A stretch of DNA of 64,000 bases, taken from positions 4,960,001-5,024,000 of the forward strand of contig NZ_VIVR01000001.1 in the NCBI RefSeq assembly GCF_007828955.1. Reading direction: 5' to 3'. A model generated the notes under the pieces. It worked only from the letters and a program-made list of their open reading frames with translations, was not told where the DNA came from and did no database searches. Positions 25,550 to 33,978 of the stretch are shown in pieces. This stretch comes from Kitasatospora atroaurantiaca (GTDB lineage Bacteria; Actinomycetota; Actinomycetes; Streptomycetales; Streptomycetaceae). The position numbers and the translations under genes were made by a program. Numbering within the stretch: position 1 is the stretch's first letter; every line of letters starts with the position of its first letter.

Positions 25550-26416
25550 ATGAGCAACGCATCCACCCAGCAGATTGCCGTGATCGGCGCCGGACTCATG
25601 GGCGCAGGCATCGCCCAGGTCTCGGCGCAGGCAGGGCACCCGGTGGTGCTGCGCGATGTCACCGACGCTGCGCTGCAGCGCGGTCTGGACGGCATCCGTG
25701 CCTCGTACGAGAAGTTCGTGTCCAAGGGCAAGCTGACGGCCGACGAGGCCGAGGCGGCGCTGGGCCGGATCACCACGACGACCGACCTGGGCGCGGTCGC
25801 CGGTGCCGACATCGTCGTCGAGGCGGTGTTCGAGCAGCTGGAGGTCAAGGAAGCCGTCTTCCGCGAGCTCGACAAGATCGCCAAGCCCGGCGCGGTGCTG
25901 GCCTCCAACACCTCGGCCATCCCGATCACCCGGATCGCCGCCGCGACCTCGCGGCCGGAGAGCGTGGTCGGCGTGCACTTCTTCTCGCCGGTGCCGCTGA
26001 TGAAGCTCGTCGAGCTGGTGCGCGGCTACAAGACCAGCGACGAGACGCTGGCCACCGCCCGCGCCTTCGCCGAGGGGGTGGGCAAGGAGGTCGTCGTGGT
26101 CAACCGCGACGTGGCCGGCTTCGTCACCACCCGCCTGATCACCGCGCTGGTGGTCGAGGCCGCCAAGCTGTACGAGTCGGGCGTCGCGAGCGCCGAGGAC
26201 ATCGACACCGCCTGCCGCCTCGGCTTCGGCCACCCGATGGGCCCGCTGCAGACGGCCGACCTGACCGGCGTCGACATCCTGCTGCACGCCGCGCGCAACA
26301 TCTACGCGGAGACCCAGGACGAGAAGTTCGCCGCCCCCGAGATCATGGCCCGCATGGTCACCGCCGGTGACCTCGGACGCAAGAGCGGCCGCGGGTTCTA
26401 CGGGTACGAGAAGTAG
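25550..26416 (+). CDS. 3-hydroxybutyryl-CoA dehydrogenase
   Basis: A 288-residue NAD(P)-dependent 3-hydroxyacyl-CoA dehydrogenase. The Rossmann motif VIGAGLMGAGIAQ is at about 9-21; the catalytic His is in VVGVHFFSPVPLMKLVE, with NTSAIPIT before it; the C-terminal domain has GFGHPMGPLQTADLTGVD. The single-domain length fits the FadB2/Hbd type that interconverts acetoacetyl-CoA and 3-hydroxybutyryl-CoA. With the thiolase at 43718 and the B12 enzymes it fits C4 acyl-CoA metabolism. A perfect terminator hairpin follows. Confidence 0.93.
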   Translation: MSNASTQQIAVIGAGLMGAGIAQVSAQAGHPVVLRDVTDAALQRGLDGIRASYEKFVSKGKLTADEAEAALGRITTTTDLGAVAGADIVVEAVFEQLEVKEAVFRELDKIAKPGAVLASNTSAIPITRIAAATSRPESVVGVHFFSPVPLMKLVELVRGYKTSDETLATARAFAEGVGKEVVVVNRDVAGFVTTRLITALVVEAAKLYESGVASAEDIDTACRLGFGHPMGPLQTADLTGVDILLHAARNIYAETQDEKFAAPEIMARMVTAGDLGRKSGRGFYGYEK

Positions 26417-26423
26417 CGGCTGT

Positions 26424-26451
26424 GAGCCGTGGGCCATCCGGCCCACGGCTC
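26424..26451 (+). terminator. Terminator after the dehydrogenase gene
   Basis: Perfect 12-pair stem GAGCCGTGGGCC-ATCC-GGCCCACGGCTC, 7 bases after the stop. Confidence 0.8.
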
Positions 26452-26713
26452 ATGGCTCACGGGTGAGTTTGCTCACGCCTCTGCCGCAGACGGGTGATTT
26501 GGGCGGTAATCGAGCGTGGGTATGGGGCCTGACTGCGTATATTCCCTCGGACGAGTGAAGTTGCTTCAGATCTGCCGGGTAACAGCAACCTGCAGAGCTG
26601 GTTCACCGTCAGATGAGGGGGAGACCCGGCGTGGCCCCCGGGTGGCGCGGCGCCAGGGCGCCCGCACCGGGCAGAGCCCCGACAGCCCCGACCGGCAAAG
26701 CGGAGGAGGAGAC
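26452..26713 (+). promoter_or_regulatory. Promoter region of the STAS gene
   Basis: Contains GGGTAT at 26518-26523 behind GATTTG (26496-26501), a loose match to the GNNTN(14-16)GGGTAY type read by sigma-B-like factors, and a TATATT at 26538-26543. TGAAGTTGCTTCA (26556-26568) is a perfect short inverted repeat. GGAGGAG at about 26702-26708 serves GTG 26714. Confidence 0.3.
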
Positions 26714-27082
26714 GTGCGCATCACCGGCGACCACAGCGGTCTGGCCCTCAAGGGCCGCCTCGACGTCCGCAGCGCCGCCGATGCCCGGGCCCGGCTGCAC
26801 CGGGCGGTCGACGGCGGGCAGGGGGACCTCGTACTCGACCTGGCCGGTCTGGAGTCCTGGGACGCCACCGGCCTCGGCGTGATCATGGGCACCCACCGCC
26901 GGGCCGGCCGCCTGGGCCGGCGCCTCGTCCTGAGGGCCGTCCCGGCCCAGCTGCAGCGCCTCCTGGTGGCCACCCGCCTGCACCGCATCCTCGCGGTCGA
27001 GGGCACCGTCCCGGACGCGTACGGAACCTCCATGCCCGCCCTCGGCGTGGCGCCCCCGCCCATGGTGGCCCCCTCCCTCTGA
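26714..27082 (+). CDS. STAS-domain protein (anti-sigma factor antagonist-like)
   Basis: A 122-residue single STAS domain (RITGDHSGLALKGRLDVRSAADARARL, then LVLDLAGLESWDATGLGVIMGTHRRA). In SpoIIAA-type antagonists the motif is DSSG and the second Ser is phosphorylated by an anti-sigma kinase; here it is DATG, with Thr at that position. Such proteins free sigma factors by binding the kinase. The C-terminal 25 residues are Pro/Ala-rich and outside the domain. No kinase or sigma gene is next to it. A short hairpin (27102-27120) follows. Confidence 0.85.
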   Translation: MRITGDHSGLALKGRLDVRSAADARARLHRAVDGGQGDLVLDLAGLESWDATGLGVIMGTHRRAGRLGRRLVLRAVPAQLQRLLVATRLHRILAVEGTVPDAYGTSMPALGVAPPPMVAPSL

Positions 27083-27461
27083 CCCGAGCAGGACCGGAGC
27101 CGGCTCGCTGCGAGCGAGCCAACGCTGCGCGGCCCTGACCCCCGCCAGGCACAGTGCGAGCGAGCCAAAGGGCGCGCCGGTGCCGAAAGCGAGGAGCGAG
27201 GAAGGGAGCGGTGGGCCCCTCCTGCCCGTTGGCGGGCAAGGAGGGAGACCGCGGGAGCGACGAGTGTCGGCACCGGGTCAGAGCGCCCGGCGGCGAGCCG
27301 AGCCTGATAAGAGCTCCCCGGCCTGTGCTGATGGGCGCGAGTGTGCGAGAGTCTGCGCTCAGGAATACGGCCAACGGGGCTTCTGCTGCCCCGGCAGCGG
27401 CCGGTCGTCAACGCCACGGAGCTCACAGAGCCCTGGCGGCCGAGCATGGGCGGAGCGGAAC
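27083..27461 (+). other. Intergenic region, terminator hairpin and no clear gene
   Basis: 379 bases. GGCTCGCT-GCG-AGCGAGCC (27102-27120) is a perfect hairpin 19 bases after the STAS stop, probably its terminator; TGCGAGCGAGCCAA recurs at about 27154. The frame of the next gene stays open through much of this region, so the true start of that gene could lie further upstream than I place it. Confidence 0.4.
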
Positions 27462-29651
27462 GTGGGACAGCCACCCGGTGACTTCCGACAGGAAGGCCTG
27501 CGCCCTCGGACCGGTGAGGTCGTCTCCGGCGAGCTGCTGCTCACGGTGGGCACCCCGGACGGTTCCGAGGCGCGTCCTTGCCCCGACGAGTGGTGCCCCG
27601 AGCCGCGACGCACCGGCGGCCACCGCCCGGCGAGCGCCTCGGCGCTCGGCCCGAGCCCGGCGGTAGGCCCGCTGGCGCTCGGCAGCGCCGCCACCGACCT
27701 GCCGCTGCTCGACCGCGAGGCCGACACGGCCCAACTCCTCGGCCTGCTCGCCGAGGGCCGCTCGATACGTCTGGTCGGCCAGGCCGGCTCGGGCCGCAGC
27801 GCACTGCTGGCCGCCGTCGCGGACGCCGCGGGAGGCCTCGCGCCGGACGGCGTCGTCCGGCTCAGCGGCCACCGCAGGACGGCCCAGGACCTGCTCCAGG
27901 ACCTCTTCGCGGCCACCCACCGGGCCCCCGGCTTCCGGCCGGACCCCCACCAACTGCCCGAGCTGCTCGCCGGGGTGGGTGCCGTGGTGGTGATCGACGA
28001 CGTCGAACCGTCCGGCCAGGAGCTGGAGGACCTGCTCGCCACCGCGCCCGAGTGCGCCTTCCTGATCTCCGTCGCGCCGGGCAGCCCGCTGCTCCCCCTC
28101 GGCTCCCGGCTGGAGGACCACCCGGTGGCCGGCCTCTCCCGGCCCGCCTGTCTCGCCCTGACGGCCCGGCTGGCCGGCCGGCAGCTGGACGACGCCGAAC
28201 GGGCCTGGGCGGTGGACCTCTGGTTCGAGTCGGAGGGTCTGCCGCTGCGCTTCGTCCAGGCGGCCGCTCTGCTGCGGCAGCGCGACGTCTCGGTCGACGC
28301 CCTGGTGGCCGCCCAGGAGGACCGCCACAGCGTCTTCGGGATGGTCAAGGAGATCGAGGAGCCGGACGACCCGGCGGTCCTGGAGGGCCAGCTGCGCCGC
28401 TCCGTACCGCTGCCCTCGGTGGCGGAGAGCGCCGCGCCCGCCGTACGGCTCGCGGAGGGCCTCAGCGAGTCCGCAAAGGCCGTGCTGCGGCTCGCGCTGG
28501 CTCTCGGCGGCGAGTGTCCGACCGCACCGCACCTGCCGGCGCTGATCGACGTCGGCCTCGGCGAGAGCGCCCTGCACGAACTCACCGACTGCGGCCTCGC
28601 CGTCTCGATCGGCGGCCACCACCGGCTCACCGCCGGTGTCACGGAGCTGCTGACGCCGCACTGGGAGCCGGGTGAGATCGCGTACGGCGCGGCCCAGCAC
28701 TTCTCCTGGTGGGTCGGGCACAGCTCGGTGAGCACCGAGCAGATCGCCGCCGAGGCGGAGGTGGTGCTCGGCGCGCTGCTCGCCGACCGGGCCGCGGGAC
28801 GCCCGGAGGCCGTCCTGCAGCTGGCGCGGGCCGCCGCCCCGGCACTGGCACTGTCGCTTCGCTGGGGGGCCTGGGAGCGGGCGCTGCAGCTCGGTCTGGA
28901 GGCCGCCAGGTCGACCGGCTCCGCCGTCGACGAGGCCTGGTTCCACCACGAGTTGGGTGTGCTGGGGCTGTGCGTGCGGACCACCGAGCGGGCCACCGCC
29001 GAACTCGAGGCAGCCGTCGCGCTGCGGGCCGCGCTCGGCGAACCGCGCGGCAGCGCGGCCGCCCGGCGGATGCTGAACCTGCTGCGGGCCGACACCAAGC
29101 AGCTGACCGCGGGTGACCCCGAGCCTTCGGCCGCCGGCCGACGGCCCGTCATGCGGGCCATCGCCCAGGTGCCCTGGCGGTTCAGGACCACCCCGGGGAC
29201 GGGCGGTGGCACCAGCCGCACCGTCCTGGCGGCCGCGGCGGCCGTGCTGGCACTCGGTGTGCTCGGTACGGCGGTCGGGCTGAGCCTCGCGGGGCCCGAG
29301 TCCTCGGGTCCCGGCCAGACGCAGCCGGGCGGATCGCTGGACGACGGATCGCTCTCGGGTGACCTCAACCTGGGCACCCGCAGCCCGTCCCCCTCGGCGA
29401 GCGATTCGGCAAGCGCCGACGAGTCCGCTTCGGACTCGCCCAGCACCTCGGCCAGCAGCTCGCGGACCTCGAAGAAGCCGACCGCGACCAAGTCGTCGTC
29501 GGGCAGCCCGTCCGACACTCCGTCGCAGCCGCCGACCAAGCCGTCCCAGGCCCCGTCGTCGACGAAGCCGGCACCGCCGACCTCGTCGAGCCCCGCACCG
29601 TCCCCCAGCACGACGGCGCCGACCGACCCGCCGACCTCGCCGTCCCCCTAG
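27462..29651 (+). CDS. P-loop ATPase-like membrane protein with Ser/Thr/Pro-rich tail
   Basis: A protein of about 729 residues from GTG 27462; the start is uncertain. In order: a Cys-containing N-terminal segment (RPCPDEWCPE), a nucleotide-binding domain with LVGQAGSGRSALLAAV (Walker A with Arg in place of Lys) and VVVIDDVE (Walker B), a helical all-alpha region, one membrane helix near residue 590-610 (TVLAAAAAVLALGVLGTAVGL), and about 115 residues of Ser/Thr/Pro/Lys-rich tail that would be outside the cell. The layout resembles STAND/AAA-like regulatory ATPases. Streptomyces homologues are labelled ATP/GTP-binding proteins. The function is unknown. It converges with nucS. Confidence 0.75.
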   Translation: MGQPPGDFRQEGLRPRTGEVVSGELLLTVGTPDGSEARPCPDEWCPEPRRTGGHRPASASALGPSPAVGPLALGSAATDLPLLDREADTAQLLGLLAEGRSIRLVGQAGSGRSALLAAVADAAGGLAPDGVVRLSGHRRTAQDLLQDLFAATHRAPGFRPDPHQLPELLAGVGAVVVIDDVEPSGQELEDLLATAPECAFLISVAPGSPLLPLGSRLEDHPVAGLSRPACLALTARLAGRQLDDAERAWAVDLWFESEGLPLRFVQAAALLRQRDVSVDALVAAQEDRHSVFGMVKEIEEPDDPAVLEGQLRRSVPLPSVAESAAPAVRLAEGLSESAKAVLRLALALGGECPTAPHLPALIDVGLGESALHELTDCGLAVSIGGHHRLTAGVTELLTPHWEPGEIAYGAAQHFSWWVGHSSVSTEQIAAEAEVVLGALLADRAAGRPEAVLQLARAAAPALALSLRWGAWERALQLGLEAARSTGSAVDEAWFHHELGVLGLCVRTTERATAELEAAVALRAALGEPRGSAAARRMLNLLRADTKQLTAGDPEPSAAGRRPVMRAIAQVPWRFRTTPGTGGGTSRTVLAAAAAVLALGVLGTAVGLSLAGPESSGPGQTQPGGSLDDGSLSGDLNLGTRSPSPSASDSASADESASDSPSTSASSSRTSKKPTATKSSSGSPSDTPSQPPTKPSQAPSSTKPAPPTSSSPAPSPSTTAPTDPPTSPSP

Positions 29652-29669
29652 AACAGCCTCGGAACAGCC

Positions 29670-30329
29670 CTAGAACAACTTCAGCTTGTCGTCGTCGATG
29701 CCGCGCAGCTCGTCGTAGTCCAGCACCACGCACCCGATACCCCGGTCGGTGGCGAGCACGCGGGCCTGCGGCTTGATCTCCTGCGCGGCGAACACGCCCT
29801 TGACCGGGGCCAGCAGCGGATCGCGGTTGAGCAGCTCCAGGTAGCGGGTCAGCTGCTCGACGCCGTCGATCTCGCCGCGGCGCTTGATCTCGATGGCGAC
29901 GGTGGCTCCGTCCGAGTCCCGGCACAGGATGTCGACCGGGCCGATCGCGGTGGGGTACTCGCGGCGGATCAGGGACCAGCCGGCGCCGAGCACCTCCATC
30001 CGGTCGGCCAGCAGCTCCTGGAGGTGGGCCTCGACGCCGTCCTTGACGAGGCCGGGGTCGACCCCGAGCTCGTGCGAGGAGTCGTGCAGCACCTCCTCCA
30101 GGCTGATGATCAGCTTCTCACCGGCCTTGTTGGTCACCGTCCAGGTGCCGTCCGCCTCCTTGAGGCTGCACGGCGGTGACATCCAGTTGAGCGGCTTGTA
30201 GGCGCGGTCGTCGGCATGAATGCTGACGCTGCCGTCGGCCTTCACCAGGATGAGGCGAGTGGCGGACGGCAGATGGGCGGAGAGCCGACCGGCATAGTCG
30301 ACTGAGCAACGGGCAATTACGAGACGCAC
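29670..30329 (-). CDS. nucS: Endonuclease NucS (mismatch-repair nuclease EndoMS)
   Basis: A 219-residue nuclease that cuts both strands at mismatches and gives Actinobacteria a MutS/MutL-independent mismatch repair. The N-terminal DNA-binding domain (VRLVIARCSVDYAGRLSAHLP) and the C-terminal RecB-like nuclease domain with VDILCRDSDGATVAIEIKRRG, holding the Asp/Glu-x-Lys metal site, are intact. EQLTRYLELLNRD follows. The C-terminal tail DDDKLKLF fits a clamp-interaction peptide by position. GTG 30329 is the usual start (RLVIARCSV); the upstream frame has no homology. Confidence 0.95.
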   Translation of the reverse strand: MRLVIARCSVDYAGRLSAHLPSATRLILVKADGSVSIHADDRAYKPLNWMSPPCSLKEADGTWTVTNKAGEKLIISLEEVLHDSSHELGVDPGLVKDGVEAHLQELLADRMEVLGAGWSLIRREYPTAIGPVDILCRDSDGATVAIEIKRRGEIDGVEQLTRYLELLNRDPLLAPVKGVFAAQEIKPQARVLATDRGIGCVVLDYDELRGIDDDKLKLF

Positions 30330-30901
30330 GGTCGACCACGCTAACCCACCGGGGCCAGTTGATGCGATTCCGCGACAGCGGGGTGAAGAAACCGGGGAGG
30401 CGGCGAACCATGGAGTCCGGCACCCCCACGTTCCCGCCACTACGGCATCGGCCGGTCCGGTCGTCGGGGTCCACTCAACGGGGATGGAGATCTGAGATGA
30501 ACGATCCGACGGGATCCGGCCAATCTGGCCCTTCGACCGGCGATTCCGGTGTAAATCGGCGGATTCGCCAGTCGCGCTGACAATCGCCTGTCACTCTGTG
30601 GTGAGCGGTCGTCGCTCCACCCGCGGCCGTAGCCGGGGCACCGGTGTGTCACTTTCCGTGCACCAGTGTGCCGTACGTCCGAACCCGCTCGCCGCATCCC
30701 GCCATGCCCTCCGGGCCCCCAGGGCCCGTGCGAGCACGGCTCCAGTCGTTGTCAACTGACGGTACGTCAGCCTGGTCGGGTGTGAGCCCGTTCGGGCCGG
30801 CTGCCACCCGGCACCACTCTGAGTACGGCACGGCACCATCCGCACCAACCGCAAGACCACCCCGGCGGGCCGCGCCCGGGTGGACCGCGAGAGGAGAACC
30901 C
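30330..30901 (+). other. Intergenic region, 572 bases, with possible 27-codon ORF
   Basis: No conserved gene is recognised. A 27-codon frame (30497-30580, MNDPTGSGQSGPSTGDSGVN start) has GGAGA seven bases ahead. CTGACG-GTA-CGTCAG at 30756-30770 is a perfect inverted repeat about 130 bases before the next gene. Confidence 0.4.
30497..30580 (+). CDS. Possible 27-residue small protein
   Basis: An ATG with GGAGA (30486-30490) seven bases upstream opens 27 codons ending in TGA. The product is hydrophilic, Gly/Ser-rich and basic at the end (VNRRIRQSR). I recognise no family. The only support is the start signal, so this may be spurious. Confidence 0.2.
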   Translation: MNDPTGSGQSGPSTGDSGVNRRIRQSR

Positions 30902-31294
30902 ATGTCGCTCGACGTCTCACCGGCCCTGCTGGAGAAGGCCGAGAGAGGAGAGGTCGACGAGAGGGAGTTCGTCGACTGCGTCCGCACCTCCCTGCCGTAC
31001 GCCTGGGAGCTGATCAGCTCGCTGGTCGCCCAGGTGAAGGTCGACGGCACCGATTTCGCCGACAATCAGGTACCGCCGCCCAGCGAGCAGGCCCGCGGCC
31101 AGCTGCTGCGCGCGATGGCCAGCGACGCGATCCGGGGGGCCCTGCAGCGGCACTTCGGCGTCCAGCTGGCATTCCAGAACTGCCACCGGGTCGCGGTGTT
31201 CGCGCCGACCGAGGAGGCCGCGGAGCGTTACCAGCGCTTCACGTCCGTCCGGGCCCAGCTGCTCAACCAGTCCGCCGAGCTGCGCGACTGCTGA
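30902..31294 (+). CDS. Conserved hypothetical protein (SCO5389-like)
   Basis: A 130-residue soluble, mostly helical protein (MSLDVSPALLEKAERGEVDEREFVDCVRTSLPYAWELISSL start). It matches a small family that sits beside nucS in streptomycetes; I know of no function. No signal peptide or membrane helix. It has Cys residues near 25, 97 and the very C-terminus (ELRDC). GAGAGGAG at about 30889-30896 supports ATG 30902. Confidence 0.8.
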   Translation: MSLDVSPALLEKAERGEVDEREFVDCVRTSLPYAWELISSLVAQVKVDGTDFADNQVPPPSEQARGQLLRAMASDAIRGALQRHFGVQLAFQNCHRVAVFAPTEEAAERYQRFTSVRAQLLNQSAELRDC

Positions 31295-31356
31295 CGTACC
31301 GTGCGGGCCGCCCCGGGTTCTCCCGTGGCGGCCCGCACACGTGTGCGCGGACCGGA

Positions 31357-32631
31357 TCAGCTCAGCTGCGGCAGCACCTCGGCGCCCAGCCGGGCGATGT
31401 TGTGCAGGGTCTCCGCGCGCTCGCCGGAGCCCTCGGCGAGCAGGGCGAAGCGGCGGATGCCGGTCCGCTCGGCGGTGGCCAGCAGCCGGTCCGCGCACTG
31501 CTTCGGTGTGCCGACGGCGTGCAGGTCGCAGAGCAGTTCGGTGTACTCGCGCGGGTCGCGCATCTTGCGCTCCCGGCCGTCCACCGTGCGGTGCGCGCCG
31601 AGCCCGTACTCGAACCAGCCGGGCATCGCCCGCAGCAGGCTCGCGCGCGCCTGGGAGGTGCGGTCGTCGACCTGGGCGACCCCGGCGGCGATGTGCTCCC
31701 GCTCGACCCGGGCGAGCTGCTCCTCGCCGCGTCCGCAGGCCCGCCAGGCGGCCCGGTACGCGGCCAGCATCTGCTGCTTGTCCTCGTCCCCCGAGTGCAT
31801 GCCGAGCAGCATCGGCAGGCCGCGCTCGGCCGCCAGCCGTACGCCGCCGGGGGAGGTGCAGGCGACGATCACCGGCGGTCCGGACGGGGCGGGTGCGCCC
31901 TGCGCGCCGTCCTTGCGCTGCCGGGGGAAGCGCAGCAGCGCGCCCGGTTCCGGGTCCAGGCCGAGCCAGTCGGACAGGGCCGGCCGCCGGGAGGACGAAC
32001 CGAGCGGCTCGGCCTGGTCGGGGCCCGCCGCCGGCCGCTCGGCGGCGCGGGGCACCACGGCCACCTCGGGAAAGCTGAACTGGGGGCCGTCGGCGCCCAC
32101 TCTCGAGCCGCGCAGCCAGCGCAGCAGCAGGTCCAGGCGCTCGGGGAAGCCGTGCTCGAAGGCGTCCACCCCGGTGCCGAAGACGTCCAGGTCGATCCAC
32201 GGACCGCCGCGGCCGACCCCGAGCGAGAACCGCCCGCCCGAGGTGAGGTGCAGCATCGCGGCCTGCTCGCCGAGGCTCACCGGGTGCGTGGTCGACAGCA
32301 CGCTCACCGCCGTGCCGACCCCGATCCGGCGGGTGCGGCCGAGCAGCAGTGCTGCGAGCGTCGCCGCATTGGGGCAGACGCCGTACGGGACGAAGTGGTG
32401 CTCCGCCAGCCAGACGCTGTCCAGGCCCGCGCGCTCGGTGGCGACGGCCGCGCTGACGGTGCGCTCCAGTGCCTCCGCGTGGCCCTGGCCGGGGAACTGG
32501 GCGGAGAGCAGAAACGCGCCGACCCGGATCGAGTCGGTCGCGGCGGAGTGTCCGCCGGTACGCTCGGGGGCTGGTCCACGGGCCGCGTCGACCGACGGAT
32601 GGGTGCCGGGCAGCGGGCTGGTCTTGGTCAT
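31357..32631 (-). CDS. LLM-class flavin-dependent oxidoreductase
   Basis: A 424-residue bacterial luciferase-like monooxygenase, probably using FMNH2 or F420. Core elements: IRVGAFLLSAQFPG (about 36-49), DSVWLAEHHFVPYGVCPNAATLAALLLGRT, IGVGTAVSVLSTTHPV, GGRFSLGVGRGG, and VGTPKQCADRLLATAERTGIRRFAL. The first 34 residues are a Pro/Ser-rich extension. The middle has an Arg/Gly/Pro-rich insertion (about 195-260). The substrate cannot be inferred. GAGGAGG precedes ATG 32631. A TCAC-CTT-GTGA repeat lies about 50 bases upstream. Confidence 0.88.
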   Translation of the reverse strand: MTKTSPLPGTHPSVDAARGPAPERTGGHSAATDSIRVGAFLLSAQFPGQGHAEALERTVSAAVATERAGLDSVWLAEHHFVPYGVCPNAATLAALLLGRTRRIGVGTAVSVLSTTHPVSLGEQAAMLHLTSGGRFSLGVGRGGPWIDLDVFGTGVDAFEHGFPERLDLLLRWLRGSRVGADGPQFSFPEVAVVPRAAERPAAGPDQAEPLGSSSRRPALSDWLGLDPEPGALLRFPRQRKDGAQGAPAPSGPPVIVACTSPGGVRLAAERGLPMLLGMHSGDEDKQQMLAAYRAAWRACGRGEEQLARVEREHIAAGVAQVDDRTSQARASLLRAMPGWFEYGLGAHRTVDGRERKMRDPREYTELLCDLHAVGTPKQCADRLLATAERTGIRRFALLAEGSGERAETLHNIARLGAEVLPQLS

Positions 32632-32857
32632 CGGGTGGCCTCCTCGGGTGCCGCAGGGTCTGCGAGCCCCGCCTTGTCACCTTGTGAGTAACCGATGTCA
32701 TGTGCCATTGGCACGCCGAATCACCAAATTCCCAGAAGATCGGGTGGATCTCAGGAGAAACAGGGGAGTGTCCGACCAAGCCGTGATAGTGGCCCGTACG
32801 CGACATCGTCGGCCCTTACCCTGGTAGCACCCCGATCCCGGCCGAGAGGTAGTCGCC

Positions 32858-33190
32858 GTGTCGCCCCGACGCAACCAGACCCGGAGCTGGAGCAAGAGCG
32901 CCGCCGACCGTGAGTCCCCGGCGGCAGCGCCGCTGGGCGGTTCGCTGCGGCGCACCGAGAGCTTCCGGGGCGAGGACTGGGTGGTGCAGACGGTGGCCGG
33001 CACGGCCGGCCGCCACTACCGCTGCCCGGGCTGCGACCAGGAGATCCCGCCGGGCGTCGGGCACGTGGTCGCCTGGCCGAGCCACGGCGCCGGGGTGGAC
33101 GACCGGCGGCACTGGCACCGCGCCTGCTGGGCCGCCCGCGAGCGACGGGGCTCCGACATCCAGCGGGGCCGGGGCGCACCGAGGTACTGA
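32858..33190 (+). CDS. Small CxxC/HxxxC putative zinc-binding protein
   Basis: A 110-residue protein. A basic N-terminus (SPRRNQTRSWSKSAADRE) leads to a compact domain with CPGCDQEIPPGVGHVV (Cys near 56 and 59) and HWHRACWAARE (His near 86, Cys near 89), a plausible zinc site like a treble clef or degenerate HNH fold. Streptomyces homologues carry the vague label ATP/GTP-binding protein; I see no P-loop. GTG 32858 has only a weak GAGAGG upstream, and TACCCTGGTAGCAC just ahead could be a promoter. Confidence 0.75.
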   Translation: MSPRRNQTRSWSKSAADRESPAAAPLGGSLRRTESFRGEDWVVQTVAGTAGRHYRCPGCDQEIPPGVGHVVAWPSHGAGVDDRRHWHRACWAARERRGSDIQRGRGAPRY

Positions 33191-33209
33191 CCGGGTACCG
33201 AACACTTCG

Positions 33210-33977
33210 TCAGGCGTCGCGGTTCTTCAGGACGAGTGCCCCGCCGACCAGCGCGGCGAGGGTCCAGCCCAGGCAGATGAAGAAGCCGCTCCAGGGCCCG
33301 TACGGCTGGCCGCTCTGCTCGTACACCAGCAGCATCCGCGAGCCCGCGTAGTCGGGGAAGTAGCGCGCCAGGGTCTTGACCTTCGGCACCGCCGAGAGGA
33401 TCGGCGAGAGCAGGAAGAAGAACGGCACCAGTACGCCCAGCGCGAGGGTCTGGTTGTGCAGCATCGCGGTCACCCCGGCCGCGAACAGGCAGAGCATGGT
33501 CAGGTACAGGGCCGCGCCGAACACCGCGCGCAGCACGTGCGGCGAGCCGATGGTGGTGGAGTGGCCGCCCAGCAGCGACTGGCCGACGAAGAACGTGACG
33601 AAGGCGGTGACGAGCGAGACCGCCAGTGCCAGCGCGCCGAGCACGACCGCCTTGCCGGTGAGCAGCGTGCCGCGCTGGGGTACGGCGGCCAGGCTGACCC
33701 GGATCATCCCGCTGCTGTACTCGTTGCCGATCGCCAGCACGCCGAAGACGATGATGGCGAGCTCGCCCAGGATGATCCCGGAGAAGGCGGTTCCGGTGGC
33801 GTCGAACGGGGTTCTGCGGTCGCCGGCGAACTCCTGGAAGTTCTTGTTGGTGAGCAGCGACAGCAGCGCGCCGAGGCCGAGCGTGACCAGGAAGGTCAGC
33901 GCCAGCGTCCAGATCGTGGAGCGGACGCTGCGGATCTTGGTCCACTCGGACTGCAGGACCGCGGGGAACGACGCCAT
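33210..33977 (-). CDS. ABC transporter permease (ABC-2 type)
   Basis: A 255-residue membrane protein with six helices and the start QSEWTKIRSVRSTIWTLAL, typical of ABC-2 permeases that work with single-domain ATPases in Actinobacteria. The ATP-binding subunit is encoded immediately upstream; its TGA is separated by one base from this ATG (TGAGATG). AAGGAG inside the ATPase gene is the ribosome binding site. It probably exports a drug, lipid or peptide; the substrate is unknown. Confidence 0.92.
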   Translation of the reverse strand: MASFPAVLQSEWTKIRSVRSTIWTLALTFLVTLGLGALLSLLTNKNFQEFAGDRRTPFDATGTAFSGIILGELAIIVFGVLAIGNEYSSGMIRVSLAAVPQRGTLLTGKAVVLGALALAVSLVTAFVTFFVGQSLLGGHSTTIGSPHVLRAVFGAALYLTMLCLFAAGVTAMLHNQTLALGVLVPFFFLLSPILSAVPKVKTLARYFPDYAGSRMLLVYEQSGQPYGPWSGFFICLGWTLAALVGGALVLKNRDA

Positions 33978-33978
33978 C

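Noticed and set aside
30880..32691. 603-codon frame on the plus strand opposite the LLM oxidoreductase
   Set aside because: No family features; the minus-strand flavoprotein carries all conserved motifs.
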